Notes: generated from the letters alone by a model not told the origin. A stretch of 64,000 nucleotides of DNA from Alloacidobacterium dinghuense (GCF_014274465.1 NZ_CP060394.1:1674001-1738000), one strand, 5' to 3'. Numbered from the stretch's first letter, positions 8,478 to 19,006 are shown. Translations and numbers: made by a program.

Positions 8478-10919
8478 ATGGCTAGCGACTTTCTCAGCAT
8501 TATTCATCCCAGCGATCCCAAAGAGCGCGAAAATCGACCGGAAGGCCGGGTCCTGCCCGTCCTGCCTGTACGTGACACGGTTCTGTTTCCGCATGCGGTT
8601 CTTCCGCTCACTGTCGGACGCGAAAGCTCCATCCAACTTATTCAGTCGCTCGGCGAGGAAAAGACCATAGTCGTTGTCGCACAGCGCGACGCGCACCTTG
8701 ATACTCCAAAACCGGCAGATCTGCACGCCTACGGCACTTTGGCGACGGTTCACAAGGTTGTGAAGATGCCCAACCAGAGCCTCTTTGTCTTTACCGAAGG
8801 CACGGAGCGCGTCAAACTGGGCGAGTTCACGCAGGAAGAGCCCTTCATGATGGCCAACGTCGAGGCCGTGGCAGAGACGGGTCTGCAGAAAGGGCCCGAA
8901 CTCGAAGCTCTGCAACGGAACATTCTTTCGCAGTTCCAGCAGATCGTATCGGCCTCTCCCACGCTCTCTGACGAACTCTCCACCATCGCCAGTCAGATGG
9001 AAGATCCGGCACGGCTCAGTGATTTTGTTGCCTCGAACCTGCCTTTCCTGGCGACGGTAGACCGGCAGGAACTGCTGGAGACCCCGGATGTGATGGTCCG
9101 GCTGGAACGCTTGAACAAGCACCTCGTGAAGGAGATCGAGGTCCAGCAGCTTCGCAACAAGATTCAATCCGAAGTGCAGGATCAGGTGCAGCAATCGCAG
9201 CGCGATTACTACCTGCGCGAGCAGCTGAAGGCAATCCAGAAGGAGCTCGGCGAGCAGGACGAGAGCCAAAAGGATATCGAAGAGCTGCGCAAGAAGATCG
9301 AAGATGCCGGTATGCCGGAAGAGACGCTGAAAGAGGCGTTAAAAGAGCTGACCCGGCTCTCGCGCATGTCTCCAATGGCTGCCGACTACTCACTGACACG
9401 CAATTACATCGAGTGGCTGGCTGTGTTGCCGTGGGCGAAGTCTTCCGGTACGGAAGTCGACATTCCCAGGGCGAAAGAGATCCTCGACGAGGATCACTAC
9501 GACCTCAAGAAGGTCAAGGAGCGCATCCTCGATTACCTTGCCGTGCGTCGTCTCAAGCCGGATATGAAAGGCCCGATTCTTTGCTTCGTCGGACCTCCGG
9601 GCGTCGGCAAAACTTCGCTGGGCCGCAGTGTGGCACGCGCCTTGGGACGGAAGTTCCAGCGTATCTCGCTCGGCGGCATGCACGATGAAGCCGAGCTGCG
9701 CGGACACCGCCGCACCTACATCGGAGCGCTGCCGGGGCAAATCATTCAGAACCTGCGCCGCGCCGGCACCAACGACCCGGTCTTCATGCTGGATGAGATC
9801 GATAAGCTGGGTCGCGACTTCCGTGGCGACCCGGCGTCAGCTCTGCTTGAGGTGCTTGATCCGGAGCAGAACAACACGTTCCGGGACAACTACCTCGATC
9901 AGCCGTTCGACTTGTCGAAGGTGCTGTTCATTTGCACGGCGAACATGCTGGACACGATGCCTGCTCCGTTGCTCGATCGCATGGAGATCATCGATCTGCA
10001 GGGTTACACCGAGGAAGAGAAGCGGCACATCGCGTTCCGTTATCTCGTTCCGCGTCAGATCAAGGAAAACGGCATCAAGGCCGAGGACATTGAATTTCCG
10101 GATGAAGCCATCTCCTACATCGTGCGCCACTACACGCGCGAAGCGGGTGTGCGTAAGCTCGAACAGTTGATCGGCACGGTCTGCCGCAAGCAGGCGCGCC
10201 GCATCGCGGAGGGCAAGTCGGAAAAGCTCGTCGTTTCGAAGGAGATCATTCACGAGTTCCTTGGCGGTATCAAGGTCCGTGTCGATACGGAGATCGCGGA
10301 ACGCACCAAGCGCTCAGGCGTAGCTGTTGGTCTGGCCTGGACACCGGCAGGTGGCGACGTGCTCTTCATCGAGGCAAATAAGATGAAGGGCAAGGGTGGA
10401 TTCACCATGACCGGTCAAATCGGCGAAGTCATGCAGGAATCCATGCAGGCGGCATTAACGTGGGTTCGATCCAACGCGAAGTCCATCGGTCTCGAAGAAG
10501 ACTTCATGAAGGACATCGACCTGCACATCCACGTCCCGGCGGGAGCCATTCCGAAGGATGGTCCTTCCGCAGGCGTGACCATGGCAACGGCGCTCATCTC
10601 GCTGCTGACCGATACGCCGGTTCATCCGCTCACTGCGATGACCGGTGAAATCACGCTCAGTGGAAACGTGCTGCCGGTCGGCGGCATCAAGGAGAAATTC
10701 CTTGCCGCGAAACGTGCCGGCGTGAAACAGGTCATTCTCCCGGCAGAGAACCGGCTGAACGTTGAGGAAGACTTGATGCCCGAGCAGACGGAAGGCGTGG
10801 CCATCCATTACGCGAGCCAAATTGTGGATGTCCTCAATGTGGCCCTGCCGAAGTCCAAGGAAGAGGAAAAGAAGGACGAAGAGGTAAGGGAAGAAGTCCT
10901 GCAGCACGCCAACGCCTAA
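8478..10919 (+). CDS. lon: ATP-dependent protease Lon
   Basis: An 813-residue LonA-type AAA+ protease (E. coli Lon has 784). The substrate-binding N domain covers about 1-210 and a coiled-coil segment about 215-290. The ATPase has Walker A GPPGVGKT near residue 372 and Walker B FMLDEIDK. The C-terminal peptidase has catalytic Ser697 (in KDGPSAG) and Lys740 (in GGIKEK), the expected 43 residues apart. It degrades misfolded and regulatory proteins in the cytosol. The tail is unusually rich in Lys/Glu (about residues 793-808). It appears to be a single-gene unit with its own AT-rich upstream region. Confidence 0.97.
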   Translation: MASDFLSIIHPSDPKERENRPEGRVLPVLPVRDTVLFPHAVLPLTVGRESSIQLIQSLGEEKTIVVVAQRDAHLDTPKPADLHAYGTLATVHKVVKMPNQSLFVFTEGTERVKLGEFTQEEPFMMANVEAVAETGLQKGPELEALQRNILSQFQQIVSASPTLSDELSTIASQMEDPARLSDFVASNLPFLATVDRQELLETPDVMVRLERLNKHLVKEIEVQQLRNKIQSEVQDQVQQSQRDYYLREQLKAIQKELGEQDESQKDIEELRKKIEDAGMPEETLKEALKELTRLSRMSPMAADYSLTRNYIEWLAVLPWAKSSGTEVDIPRAKEILDEDHYDLKKVKERILDYLAVRRLKPDMKGPILCFVGPPGVGKTSLGRSVARALGRKFQRISLGGMHDEAELRGHRRTYIGALPGQIIQNLRRAGTNDPVFMLDEIDKLGRDFRGDPASALLEVLDPEQNNTFRDNYLDQPFDLSKVLFICTANMLDTMPAPLLDRMEIIDLQGYTEEEKRHIAFRYLVPRQIKENGIKAEDIEFPDEAISYIVRHYTREAGVRKLEQLIGTVCRKQARRIAEGKSEKLVVSKEIIHEFLGGIKVRVDTEIAERTKRSGVAVGLAWTPAGGDVLFIEANKMKGKGGFTMTGQIGEVMQESMQAALTWVRSNAKSIGLEEDFMKDIDLHIHVPAGAIPKDGPSAGVTMATALISLLTDTPVHPLTAMTGEITLSGNVLPVGGIKEKFLAAKRAGVKQVILPAENRLNVEEDLMPEQTEGVAIHYASQIVDVLNVALPKSKEEEKKDEEVREEVLQHANA

Positions 10920-11038
10920 GCAATTGCAGCAGGCGATATATTAATGGATTAACAAATTATCTTGATGAAATTCATTCGGCGATATACAACTGGGCGAGAG
11001 TTGATCACGCGCTAGTTTGTAAGTTTCTATTGCTGCAG

Positions 11039-11563
11039 ATGACGAGTCAAAACGCGGGCGTGCAAGTGGCGAAGTTTTTCTCAGAGAATTGGGGGAATCT
11101 AGCCTCCGTTATTGGTCTCGTACTATCTGGCGTTGCGGCCTTGTTTTCTCGCCAGGCTTCAAATAGGGCTCGTTCGGCAGGTGAAGCCGTGCGTAGTTTC
11201 ATGCTGTCACGCAGCTTAGAGGACGAGATAAAAGAGGGATATAGAAGGGCAAATCAGCTATTAGATATGGTCCGTCTTGGGAAGTTTGAAGTGGCTCTCA
11301 GCAAATGTGACGAACTACTCGACATGCCTACCAAACTGAAGGCGAGATGGAACGACGCCTTATCCGTGGATTCAAAGAACAACTGGATATTAGCCCAAGA
11401 GCAGCTTTCATCTATACACGGCGTCTTGAGCCAACATAATTCCAATACGTTGAGCAAAGTGGCGATAAACAAAGTTCAAGCTTCATGCATCAGTGTTAGG
11501 AACATCTTCGTCGAAGAGGAAGCAGCCGTGGCAAGAGTTTTGGACAGGGCAAAATATGAATAA
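11039..11563 (+). CDS. unknown membrane-anchored protein, upstream of an overlapping partner
   Basis: A 174-residue protein from ATG 11039; a TTG three codons upstream is the other option, and no good ribosome site is seen for either. One hydrophobic segment (about residues 19-35, SVIGLVLSGVAALF) is followed by a long helical, charged region, so it is probably a single-pass protein with a cytosolic helical domain. I do not recognise the family. Base composition is clearly more AT-rich than lon or the downstream amidohydrolase, and the gene sits alone with its partner between housekeeping genes. This suggests acquisition. Its stop overlaps the next gene. Confidence 0.6.
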   Translation: MTSQNAGVQVAKFFSENWGNLASVIGLVLSGVAALFSRQASNRARSAGEAVRSFMLSRSLEDEIKEGYRRANQLLDMVRLGKFEVALSKCDELLDMPTKLKARWNDALSVDSKNNWILAQEQLSSIHGVLSQHNSNTLSKVAINKVQASCISVRNIFVEEEAAVARVLDRAKYE

Positions 11564-11885
11564 GGAGAAGGTGGCAGAGTTCTACTCCGAGGTTTGGAAA
11601 AAGACAACGGAGAAAAAACTTCAATGGGCCGAGACCGCTTCAGATGGTGTATATATGGCCCCCATGGCTGGCGTGTACACCATAAAGGTATTTTCATATA
11701 GTGAGTTGCCGGATGACGGGCAGCCTTCGTTGTCACTTTTCGCAGAAGAAAAATTGGTTCTTGACATTACCTATAAAGTTTTTGATGAACGGGCGCTGCA
11801 AGCTCTTTACGATCTCGTAATGGGCCAGGTGAAGGGAACTGATGAAAAGATAGATGATGCCCTTGGAATACTCAAGCGACTGTGA
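11556..11885 (+). CDS. unknown small cytosolic protein paired with upstream gene
   Basis: The start at ATG 11556 overlaps the last 8 bases of the preceding gene (ATGAATAA), so translation is coupled. The 109-residue product has no signal or membrane segment. It begins with a charged helix (NKEKVAEFYSEVWKK), has a central strand-rich part and ends with a helix (KIDDALGILKRL). No family is recognised. The tight pairing with a membrane-anchored partner suggests the two proteins act together. Confidence 0.55.
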   Translation: MNKEKVAEFYSEVWKKTTEKKLQWAETASDGVYMAPMAGVYTIKVFSYSELPDDGQPSLSLFAEEKLVLDITYKVFDERALQALYDLVMGQVKGTDEKIDDALGILKRL

Positions 11886-11973
11886 GCTTGTTGTTCGTTT
11901 ATTTTGATTGTATGGCTGATTGCTAGCTACTTAGAACATCACAGAGCACTATTGAATTGGTTATAAATCAGCA

Positions 11974-13389
11974 ATGAGACGCAAAATTCTGCTTTGCTGC
12001 CTCGCTCTGGTGCTGGCGTGGAGCGCCGCTTCTGCGCAAACTGCAAAGCTCATCGTCAAAGGCGCAAAGATCTTCAACATGGCGCCCAATCAGCGTGAGC
12101 CCTTTATCGGCTATCTGGTGGTGGGAGATGACGGCAGGCTCACCGAGGTCAATGCTGGCGATCCGCCTGCATCACTGGCTGCGAAAGAGACATACGATGC
12201 GCACGGCAACTGGATCATTCCCGGGTTCATCTCTGCGCACAGCCATATCTGGCAGAGCGCGTATCGCGGCCTCGCCTCTGATCAGACACTGACCGGATGG
12301 ATCGACGCGCTCTACGGAAAAATGGCGCCACAGGCGAAAGCCGAGGACTTCTACTGGTTCACCCTGCACGGTTCGCTCGACCACCTAACCCACGGAGTGA
12401 CGGCTGCGTATAACTTCAACTACGGTGGCCCGTCGAGTTTTGACTTCGGGCATCCTCCGCCAACTGCGCAATCGCCTGAGAGTTATCAGGAGAATCAGTT
12501 TCGTGCCGAGATGGATTCGGGGCTCCGCTTCGTGCACGGCTGGCAGGTTGGCAGAGCCGGGCCGCACTATGCGACCGAGGACGCCCGCCGCGCGTTAAAG
12601 GCTTTTCTTGACTGGGCAGCAATGCAGCCGAAGTCAACTGCTTTCCTGAGCGTGATGATCAATGGCGGGACCGCGTTCAACGATACCTATCAGCAGGCAG
12701 TGTTGGAAAAATCGCTGATGGACGAGTTTCATCTCGGCAATCAAAGCCATTACCTGGAGCCGCCGGAAACCGCAGGCGAGGAGCAGTCGAAATTTCGCTG
12801 GTTCATGGACAGCGGGCTGCTCTCGAAGCAACTTATCTTCGGCCACTTCATCCACACCAACGACTTCATCCTTCAGCAGACAGCGGCGGCTGGCGCGTCG
12901 ATGAGCTGGAATCCGCTTTCCAATGGCCGTCTCGCTTCCGGTACCGCCGACATCCCAAAGTATCTGAAGATGGGAATCCGCGTTGGCATGGGGGTCGATG
13001 GCGAAGCGAGCGCCGACATCGCCGATCCATTCGAAAATATGCGCACCGGACTCTACGCCATTCGCGACAAATACGAGGATGCCAAAATCATGAGTCCCTA
13101 CGACGTGTTGCGTCTGCACACAATGGGCAGTGCCGACGTTTTAGGCGTCGCGGATCGCCTTGGCAGCCTGGAGCGTGGCAAGTTTGCCGATTTTCTCGTT
13201 ATCGATCCCGAGCGCTTCGGTCATGTCTTTGATCCCTACGCCAGCCTCGTCTTCATTGGTGCGCAGGCAGATATCAAGCGTGTGTATGTTGGCGGTGAAC
13301 TTCTGGTGGAAAATGGCCGGACGCTCAAGCAGGAATTCGACAAAGTACAGAAAGAAGTCGATCAGAGAGTGACAGCTTCCTTGAAATAG
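11974..13389 (+). CDS. secreted metal-dependent amidohydrolase
   Basis: A 471-residue protein with a signal peptide (about residues 1-22, ending SAASAQ) followed by an amidohydrolase-superfamily TIM barrel. The metal-binding HxH is in ISAHSHIW (about residue 90). Further likely ligands are the His in FGHFIHTND and the Asp in GMGVDGEAS, and the SWNPLSNGRL stretch is like that of the chlorohydrolase/cytosine-deaminase branch (ATZ/TRZ, SsnA). The substrate is unknown. The export signal argues for an extracytoplasmic hydrolase rather than a purine-salvage enzyme. It stands alone and converges with the SpoIIE phosphatase gene. Confidence 0.83.
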   Translation: MRRKILLCCLALVLAWSAASAQTAKLIVKGAKIFNMAPNQREPFIGYLVVGDDGRLTEVNAGDPPASLAAKETYDAHGNWIIPGFISAHSHIWQSAYRGLASDQTLTGWIDALYGKMAPQAKAEDFYWFTLHGSLDHLTHGVTAAYNFNYGGPSSFDFGHPPPTAQSPESYQENQFRAEMDSGLRFVHGWQVGRAGPHYATEDARRALKAFLDWAAMQPKSTAFLSVMINGGTAFNDTYQQAVLEKSLMDEFHLGNQSHYLEPPETAGEEQSKFRWFMDSGLLSKQLIFGHFIHTNDFILQQTAAAGASMSWNPLSNGRLASGTADIPKYLKMGIRVGMGVDGEASADIADPFENMRTGLYAIRDKYEDAKIMSPYDVLRLHTMGSADVLGVADRLGSLERGKFADFLVIDPERFGHVFDPYASLVFIGAQADIKRVYVGGELLVENGRTLKQEFDKVQKEVDQRVTASLK

Positions 13390-13401
13390 CGTCGTCTGCG
13401 A

Positions 13402-14796
13402 TTACGCATTGGCGACGTAATCGCAAACCAGCACTGTCCGGTCGTCGTCCTGCGATGGCGACCACGCATTGATGCGAGCAAGAATCAGATCAACGGTTTC
13501 ATCGGGTGTGAGTTTGGCGCTTTCCTGCAACAGCTCGCAAAGCCGTTCGTGCCCAAACTGTTCAGTGCTTGCGCTTTCGGCCTCAACAATTCCATCGGTA
13601 TACAGAAGCAGACGATCTCCGTCCTTCAGCTGTTGTGTTGTTGACGTATAGGTTGCCGAGGAAAACAACGCGAGCATCAACCCGTTCTCTTCAACGGAAG
13701 CCACCTTGCCCTCGCGCAGCACCAGCATCGGCAGGTGCGCAGCTGCGGCGTAGCTCAGTTTTCCTGTATGTGCGTCAAGATGGACATACGCCGCGGTAAC
13801 AAACTGGCTCTGGGTATTGCCGCAGAGTGTTGCGTTCATGCCTGCCAGCAGTTTTTCGGGGTGGCCCGTATGTTCACGCTGCGAATTTGCGGCCACTTTC
13901 ACCATTGAGGCGATCAACGCCGCTGGCACGCCATGGCCGGAGACGTCGGCGATCAGCAGTCCCGCCTTACCGTCGCGCGCCTCAAGAAAGTCGTAGAAGT
14001 CGCCAGCAACGGACGTCATGGGTATGTATCTCGCGGCTACCCGGAAATAAGGAGATGCGGGAAATTCAGGCGGAAGAATGGATAACTGGATACGTTTTGC
14101 AACTTCCAGTTCTTTTTGCAACGCGCTGAATTGCTGATCACGCTGAATCGCCCGCCGGGCGGCTACGTATCCCAGGCAGCCAAGAAAGATGCCGAATCCA
14201 TAGGGCTCGGATTTGTAGCCGAGTACGCCTCCAAGGTTGTTCCACAACGCAAAACCCGCAAAGATAAGCAGTCCATTGCGTGCGACGATAAAGTCTTTCT
14301 CTCGTATCGGATTGCGGAGCAGTTCTATGACCAGTACCAGGAGCGCACAAATCACAACGATGTTGTTGATCCTGCTTAGAGGCGCAAGCGGAGCACCTAA
14401 GATTCCAGCAACAGTTATGCCAAGCAGAATTACGCAGGCAGCAACGGTGAGAATCTTTCCGGGCTTGCGGAGGAAGCCGGTTGCCTCAAAAAAGAAAAAC
14501 GCTGGAAGCGCGACCACGAAGTCAACGATCACCTTCAGGCGTATGAAGAATGTGGACGAAGGAATCACCATCGCCAGCAGTTCAGACCGCATCCAGAGCC
14601 GCTGACCATAGAGGATGGCGAAGAGCGCAAGCCAGAAGAGAAGTGCTTCGAAGCGGCGCCTGATGATCAGGAAAGCCCAAATGACCAGGCCAACCGTAGA
14701 GAACGCGGACCCGAGAAAGAGGAATAACTCGTCCCGGTGAAAGACGCGTAGTACCTGTGAAGCCGTCACTTCCGTGTCGAGCAGAACCATCGCCAA
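13402..14796 (-). CDS. membrane-bound SpoIIE/PP2C-type phosphatase
   Basis: A 464-residue protein. The N-terminal half (about 20-215) has six or seven hydrophobic segments. After a short linker the C-terminal half (about 245-460) is a SpoIIE/RsbU-type PPM phosphatase. It has the metal-binding motifs VAGDFYDF and IADVSGHG, the ISASMV-like segment AALIASMV, and the final LLLYTDGIVEA with its conserved Asp. Such proteins dephosphorylate anti-sigma-antagonist partners in partner-switching systems. No partner (STAS or HATPase protein) is next to it. It shares no operon with its neighbours. Confidence 0.88.
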   Translation of the reverse strand: MAMVLLDTEVTASQVLRVFHRDELFLFLGSAFSTVGLVIWAFLIIRRRFEALLFWLALFAILYGQRLWMRSELLAMVIPSSTFFIRLKVIVDFVVALPAFFFFEATGFLRKPGKILTVAACVILLGITVAGILGAPLAPLSRINNIVVICALLVLVIELLRNPIREKDFIVARNGLLIFAGFALWNNLGGVLGYKSEPYGFGIFLGCLGYVAARRAIQRDQQFSALQKELEVAKRIQLSILPPEFPASPYFRVAARYIPMTSVAGDFYDFLEARDGKAGLLIADVSGHGVPAALIASMVKVAANSQREHTGHPEKLLAGMNATLCGNTQSQFVTAAYVHLDAHTGKLSYAAAAHLPMLVLREGKVASVEENGLMLALFSSATYTSTTQQLKDGDRLLLYTDGIVEAESASTEQFGHERLCELLQESAKLTPDETVDLILARINAWSPSQDDDRTVLVCDYVANA

Positions 14797-14826
14797 GGAT
14801 GGTAAATCATCCGTCGCGGCGTGTAT

Positions 14827-15729
14827 CTAGGGATGCGGCTTTTTGTTCCGCAGCCAGATCACCAATGCTTCCGGATCGTCGGTAATAATTGCATCCACTT
14901 TCGCGTCTACCAGCGCCTGCCACTCTTCAGGCTTGTTCGCCGTCCAGGGAACCACCTGCAGCCCTGCGGCATGCGCTGCCGCTACTTTTTCCGGCGTCAC
15001 CAAGTGAAAATCAGGGCTGATGATCTGCGCTCCGGTCTTATTCCCGATCGAGACGAAATCCTTATCGTGATCCGTAATCCCCATCATTGCGTCGTCATTC
15101 CCATCGCCAATGAGCGCCGAGAGGCGTATCGATGGGTCGAGCTTCTTCATGGCGATCAGCGTGCGAAAGTCGAAGCTCTGCAGGATGACGCGCGATTGCA
15201 GATTGTGCCGCTTCGCCGCGTCATCGATCAGTTTCACGAACTCTTCCGGCGTCGGCGTCAGTTCCGGATGATTTGGAAAACTCTTCGTCTCAACGTTGAA
15301 ATCGAAGCTGCCCTGTGGCGCCAGGTCGAGAACCTGATCGAAGGTTGGAATCTTCGTACCGGGCACTGCAACCTGTCTGGGAAAATTCGGCAGCGTATTC
15401 GATCCGCAGTCGTATTCCTCCACCTGTGCCAACGTTAGCGAGTAGATTGCTGTTTGGGGTGGCGTTTCCGGGCCGACACACACGCGCTCACCGGGATGGT
15501 CAGGAGTGATCATCGGGAAATGCGAGACGACGAGGACATTGTCCTTCGTAACCGCAAGATCCAGTTCCAGCACGTCTGCGCCATGCTGAATCGCGTAATC
15601 AAAGGCCGGAATCGTGTTCTCGGGCCGCGTCGCGCGCGAGCCGCGGTGTCCGTGCACCAGAATGGTCTGCGCATTGGAAGAAAAAGCAATCAAGGCGGCA
15701 GCTACAGAAACCCCCGGGGCTGGGAACAT
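14827..15729 (-). CDS. glycerophosphodiester phosphodiesterase
   Basis: The family motifs are clear: VHGHRGSRATRPENT near the mature N terminus, then DVLELDLAVTKDNVLVVSH with the catalytic Glu, Asp and His, and near the end DAIITDDPEAL. It hydrolyses glycerophosphodiesters to glycerol-3-phosphate and an alcohol. I chose the ATG at 15729 because it starts a short signal-like segment (MFPAPGVSVAAALIAFSSNA). The frame stays open upstream to 15831, but those residues do not resemble the family. The product is 300 residues. It is divergent from the TonB receptor with about 150 bp between the starts. Confidence 0.85.
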   Translation of the reverse strand: MFPAPGVSVAAALIAFSSNAQTILVHGHRGSRATRPENTIPAFDYAIQHGADVLELDLAVTKDNVLVVSHFPMITPDHPGERVCVGPETPPQTAIYSLTLAQVEEYDCGSNTLPNFPRQVAVPGTKIPTFDQVLDLAPQGSFDFNVETKSFPNHPELTPTPEEFVKLIDDAAKRHNLQSRVILQSFDFRTLIAMKKLDPSIRLSALIGDGNDDAMMGITDHDKDFVSIGNKTGAQIISPDFHLVTPEKVAAAHAAGLQVVPWTANKPEEWQALVDAKVDAIITDDPEALVIWLRNKKPHP

Positions 15730-15881
15730 ACCCGAGTGTATTGTGTCGCTTTGCGCCACAGGTTTCAATCGAATGAATACGATGTCGCCTGAGAAAGAAA
15801 AGACGGTTTGCGCATATTGCAACCGGCCCAATCCCGGGAGAGACTGTGTATCAGGAGTTTCGCCAGTCGCGGCGGGTGAGG

Positions 15882-18200
15882 ATGCAAAAGTTCTTTGCCG
15901 TTGTCTTTCTTCTATTGTGCTCTACGTGCGCTCTGGCGCAGGTGGATAGCGGTGAACTGCGCGTTCGCGTCCTCGATCCTTCCGGCGCAGGCGTCAAAGT
16001 CACTGCACAGTTGACGAACAAAGGCAGCGGTTATAGCAATACCGTTACAACCGATCCATCGGGCGCAGTCGGCATCCAGCGCCTCGCCTACGGTAGATAT
16101 CTCATCAACATCGACGGGCAGGGATTCGATCCGGTGTCGCAAGTTGTGGAAGTACGATCGGCAATCCCTGTAGATCTCACCATTAAGCTTAAGGTTGCTC
16201 CGGTTACAACGGAGGTCACCGTCAACAATGCTGCCACCCTGATTGACCCGGATCGGCCCAACTCTGTGATGCAGATTGGCGAGCAACAGATTGACCAGCG
16301 ACTGGGGTCGCTGCCCGGCCGCTCGGTGCAGGATCTGGTGAATACACAACCGGGCTGGCTCTATGAAGGCAATGCTGTGCTGCACCCGCGCGGCTCCGAA
16401 TATCAGACGCAGTTTGTAATCGACGGCGTTCCGCTTACCGACAATCGCTCGCCCGCCTTTGGTCCGGAAATCGAAGCCGATTCCGCCGAATCGATGAATA
16501 TCTATACAGCGGGCATTCCGGCCGAATATGGACGCAAGATGGGCGGTGTCGTCGAACTGAACACGAAGCAGCAAGCCGATCAGGGGCTGCATGGGCAGGC
16601 AGTTCTTTCGGGCGGCAGCTACGATTCGGCTTCCGGTTACGCACAGGCGCAATATGTCTGGGGAAAGAACTCTTTCGGCGGCTCCGCAGATGGGTCAAGA
16701 ACCGGTCACTACCTGAACCCCGTCGTGCCGGAAAACTACACCAACAACGGCACTACGGGCGACTTCTCAACCCAGTACGAGCGCAATTTTACAGACAATG
16801 ACCGCCTCATCCTTGGCGTGCGGCACGAGCTTGCGCGGTATGAGATTCCGAATGAGTTGATCCAGCAGCAGGCAGGGCAATTACAGAATTCCGACAACTT
16901 CGAAACGATGGGCACTGTTTCCTACCAGCATGTGTTTTCGGCTGATATGGTCGGCAATCTCTCGGGAATGGTGCGCAACAATGCCAACAACTTTTACTCC
17001 AATACCGACTCCACCCCCATCATCGTTTCTCAGCACAACTATTTCAACGAAGGCTACTTCAAGGGAACCATTTCGATTCATCATCGAAACCAGGAATGGA
17101 AAGCCGGCGTCGAATCCGACAATACATTCCTGAACGAAGACTACAGCCATATCATTACGAACCCGGATGATTTCGATCCGAGCACACCGCAGACGTTTTC
17201 GTTCACAGGCAATCGTCCTGATCTCGAGCAGGCGGCTTTCGTCGAAGACCTGATCCGGCTGGGGAACTGGACCTTAAGCGCAGGTCTGCGCTGGGACCAC
17301 TACCAGCTCCTGCTTAATCAGAATCACTTCAGCCCACGCGTTGCGATCAGCCGATACTTCCAGTCTGCGAATCTTGTGGCGCATATCTCCTATGACAACG
17401 TCTTCCAGACGCCGTCTTTTGAGAACATCCTGCTTTCAAGCTCGCCCGACGTCGCGGCTCTCAATGACAATTTCCTGCGGCTGCCGGTGGAGCCTTCCAA
17501 GGCCAACTACTACGAAGGCGGAATTACCAAGGGCTTTTCCGACAAGCTGAGGCTTGACGTCAATGTCTATCGCCGCGACGAGAGGCAGTTCGCCGACGAT
17601 GATCAGCTCTTCAGCACCGGTGTCAGCTTCCCGATTGCCTTCGATAAAGCCATCATCTACGGAGCCGAAGGCAAGCTGGATCTCGTCCACTGGAACAATC
17701 TCTCCGGATACGTGAGCTATTCCTACATGGTTGGGAACGCCTGGTTTCCGGTGACCGGCGGCCTTTTTCTCGGAGACGATGCTGGCGACGCCGAGAGCCA
17801 GCTGACTGGCCATTTTCCGGTTTCACAGGATCAGCGCAGCACCCTGCGCACACGCTTCCAGTATCAGATCATTCCGCGCATCTGGGCTGCAGCAGGAGCC
17901 GACTACGGCACCGGATTGCCTTTCGAGTTCCAGGGCACAGAAGAGGATGCGCTTGCCCAATACGGCCCGCAGGTTGTCGATCGGCTCAATTTCGACCGGG
18001 GCCGCATCAAGCCGATGCTGTCAGTGAATGCTTCGCTCGGTGCCGATCTCTACACCAATGACAAGATGACGGTTCACCTGCAGGCTGACGGCGAGAACCT
18101 GAATAATCGCCTCAACGTGATCGATTTCGCGGGGCTATTTTCCGGCAATGCCATCGGCCCGGCGCGCAGCTACTTCCTGCGCCTCTCCACAAGCTTCTGA
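15882..18200 (+). CDS. TonB-dependent receptor with N-terminal CarboxypepD_reg-like domain
   Basis: A 772-residue outer-membrane protein. A signal peptide (MQKFFAVVFLLLCSTCALAQ) is followed by a carboxypeptidase-regulatory-like beta-sandwich (about 22-105). The plug domain (about 125-235, with FVIDGVPLTDN and GIPAEYGRK) comes next, then a beta-barrel ending in a Phe (RLSTSF), as expected for BAM recognition. Such receptors take up large nutrients, often glycans or chelates, using TonB energy. The substrate is not evident. It is shorter than the roughly 1000-residue OmpA-like receptors common in acidobacteria. The stop overlaps the next start (TGATG). Confidence 0.88.
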   Translation: MQKFFAVVFLLLCSTCALAQVDSGELRVRVLDPSGAGVKVTAQLTNKGSGYSNTVTTDPSGAVGIQRLAYGRYLINIDGQGFDPVSQVVEVRSAIPVDLTIKLKVAPVTTEVTVNNAATLIDPDRPNSVMQIGEQQIDQRLGSLPGRSVQDLVNTQPGWLYEGNAVLHPRGSEYQTQFVIDGVPLTDNRSPAFGPEIEADSAESMNIYTAGIPAEYGRKMGGVVELNTKQQADQGLHGQAVLSGGSYDSASGYAQAQYVWGKNSFGGSADGSRTGHYLNPVVPENYTNNGTTGDFSTQYERNFTDNDRLILGVRHELARYEIPNELIQQQAGQLQNSDNFETMGTVSYQHVFSADMVGNLSGMVRNNANNFYSNTDSTPIIVSQHNYFNEGYFKGTISIHHRNQEWKAGVESDNTFLNEDYSHIITNPDDFDPSTPQTFSFTGNRPDLEQAAFVEDLIRLGNWTLSAGLRWDHYQLLLNQNHFSPRVAISRYFQSANLVAHISYDNVFQTPSFENILLSSSPDVAALNDNFLRLPVEPSKANYYEGGITKGFSDKLRLDVNVYRRDERQFADDDQLFSTGVSFPIAFDKAIIYGAEGKLDLVHWNNLSGYVSYSYMVGNAWFPVTGGLFLGDDAGDAESQLTGHFPVSQDQRSTLRTRFQYQIIPRIWAAAGADYGTGLPFEFQGTEEDALAQYGPQVVDRLNFDRGRIKPMLSVNASLGADLYTNDKMTVHLQADGENLNNRLNVIDFAGLFSGNAIGPARSYFLRLSTSF

Positions 18201-18748
18201 TGTTCACCATCGGCCATTCCACGCTGCCTATCGATGTTTTTCTGAAAATCCTCAAAGACAACGGCGTCGAATGGCTGGTGGATATTCGCACCATTCCAAA
18301 ATCGCGCCATAATCCACAATTTGCGCGGGATAGCCTTGGGCAATCGCTCAAGGACGCGCAGGTGGAGTACCGCTGGCAGAAATCGCTTGGCGGCTTGCGG
18401 CGCCCGCTGAAAGAGTCCATCAACACCGGCTGGCGCAACTCCAGTTTTCGCGGATACGCCGACTACATGCAGACGCCCGAATTTACCAACGCGATCGATG
18501 AACTATTGGCCGTCAGCGCGCCCGCGCAGACAGTAATCATGTGCGCCGAGGCGGTTCCATGGCGCTGTCACCGATCATTGGTTGCCGATGCGCTTCTTGT
18601 CCGCGGCGCTTCGGTCGAAGACATCTACTATGACGCCAAAGGACACAGCCGCCGCGAACCGCATGCTTTGACATCTTTCGCGAAGGTGAAAGGCAAGAAA
18701 CTCTGGTACCCCGCAGAAGGAGAGCTGTTTGTCGCCGTCGAGGAGTGA
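18200..18748 (+). CDS. DUF488 family protein
   Basis: A 182-residue cytosolic protein beginning MFTIGHSTLPIDVFLKILK, the standard DUF488 opening. The conserved DIRTIPKSRHNPQF, a central LGGLRRP and C-terminal MCAEAVPWRCHR with adjacent Cys and His are all present. The biochemical role of DUF488 is unknown. It starts one base inside the stop of the TonB receptor, so it is translationally coupled. The functional link is not obvious. Confidence 0.88.
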   Translation: MFTIGHSTLPIDVFLKILKDNGVEWLVDIRTIPKSRHNPQFARDSLGQSLKDAQVEYRWQKSLGGLRRPLKESINTGWRNSSFRGYADYMQTPEFTNAIDELLAVSAPAQTVIMCAEAVPWRCHRSLVADALLVRGASVEDIYYDAKGHSRREPHALTSFAKVKGKKLWYPAEGELFVAVEE

Positions 18749-18754
18749 TTTAGA

Positions 18755-18961
18755 ATGCAAGGCATCATGAAGTCGCGCCGCGCACATTGGAACTGGCTGC
18801 TGATCCTGCCCGCTTTAGCGTTGATGTTCCCCGGCACATACGCCAAGGCCACGCCGGAACTCTTCGGCTTCCCATTTTTCTACTGGTACCAGATGGGATG
18901 GATCGCGCTGACCAGCATTATTACCGGAATCGTCTATCTGGCCACCAGAAATCGCACCTGA
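18755..18961 (+). CDS. DUF3311-type small membrane protein
   Basis: A 68-residue protein with two hydrophobic segments (about residues 14-28 and 47-64) joined by FGFPFFYWYQM, the pattern of DUF3311. GAGGAG lies about 10 bp before the ATG at 18755, and AAGG before an alternative ATG at 18767. DUF3311 genes usually precede a sodium:solute symporter gene, but here no transporter follows. The small protein is therefore orphaned in this context. Confidence 0.68.
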   Translation: MQGIMKSRRAHWNWLLILPALALMFPGTYAKATPELFGFPFFYWYQMGWIALTSIITGIVYLATRNRT

Positions 18962-19006
18962 GCCGGGAATTTCCCCTGGCATTCCACCCACTCCCAAAGA
19001 TAGCTC

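Noticed and set aside
8442-9269. 275-codon antisense frame over the lon start
   Set aside because: Leu/Val/His-rich shadow frame opposite the highly conserved Lon N domain.
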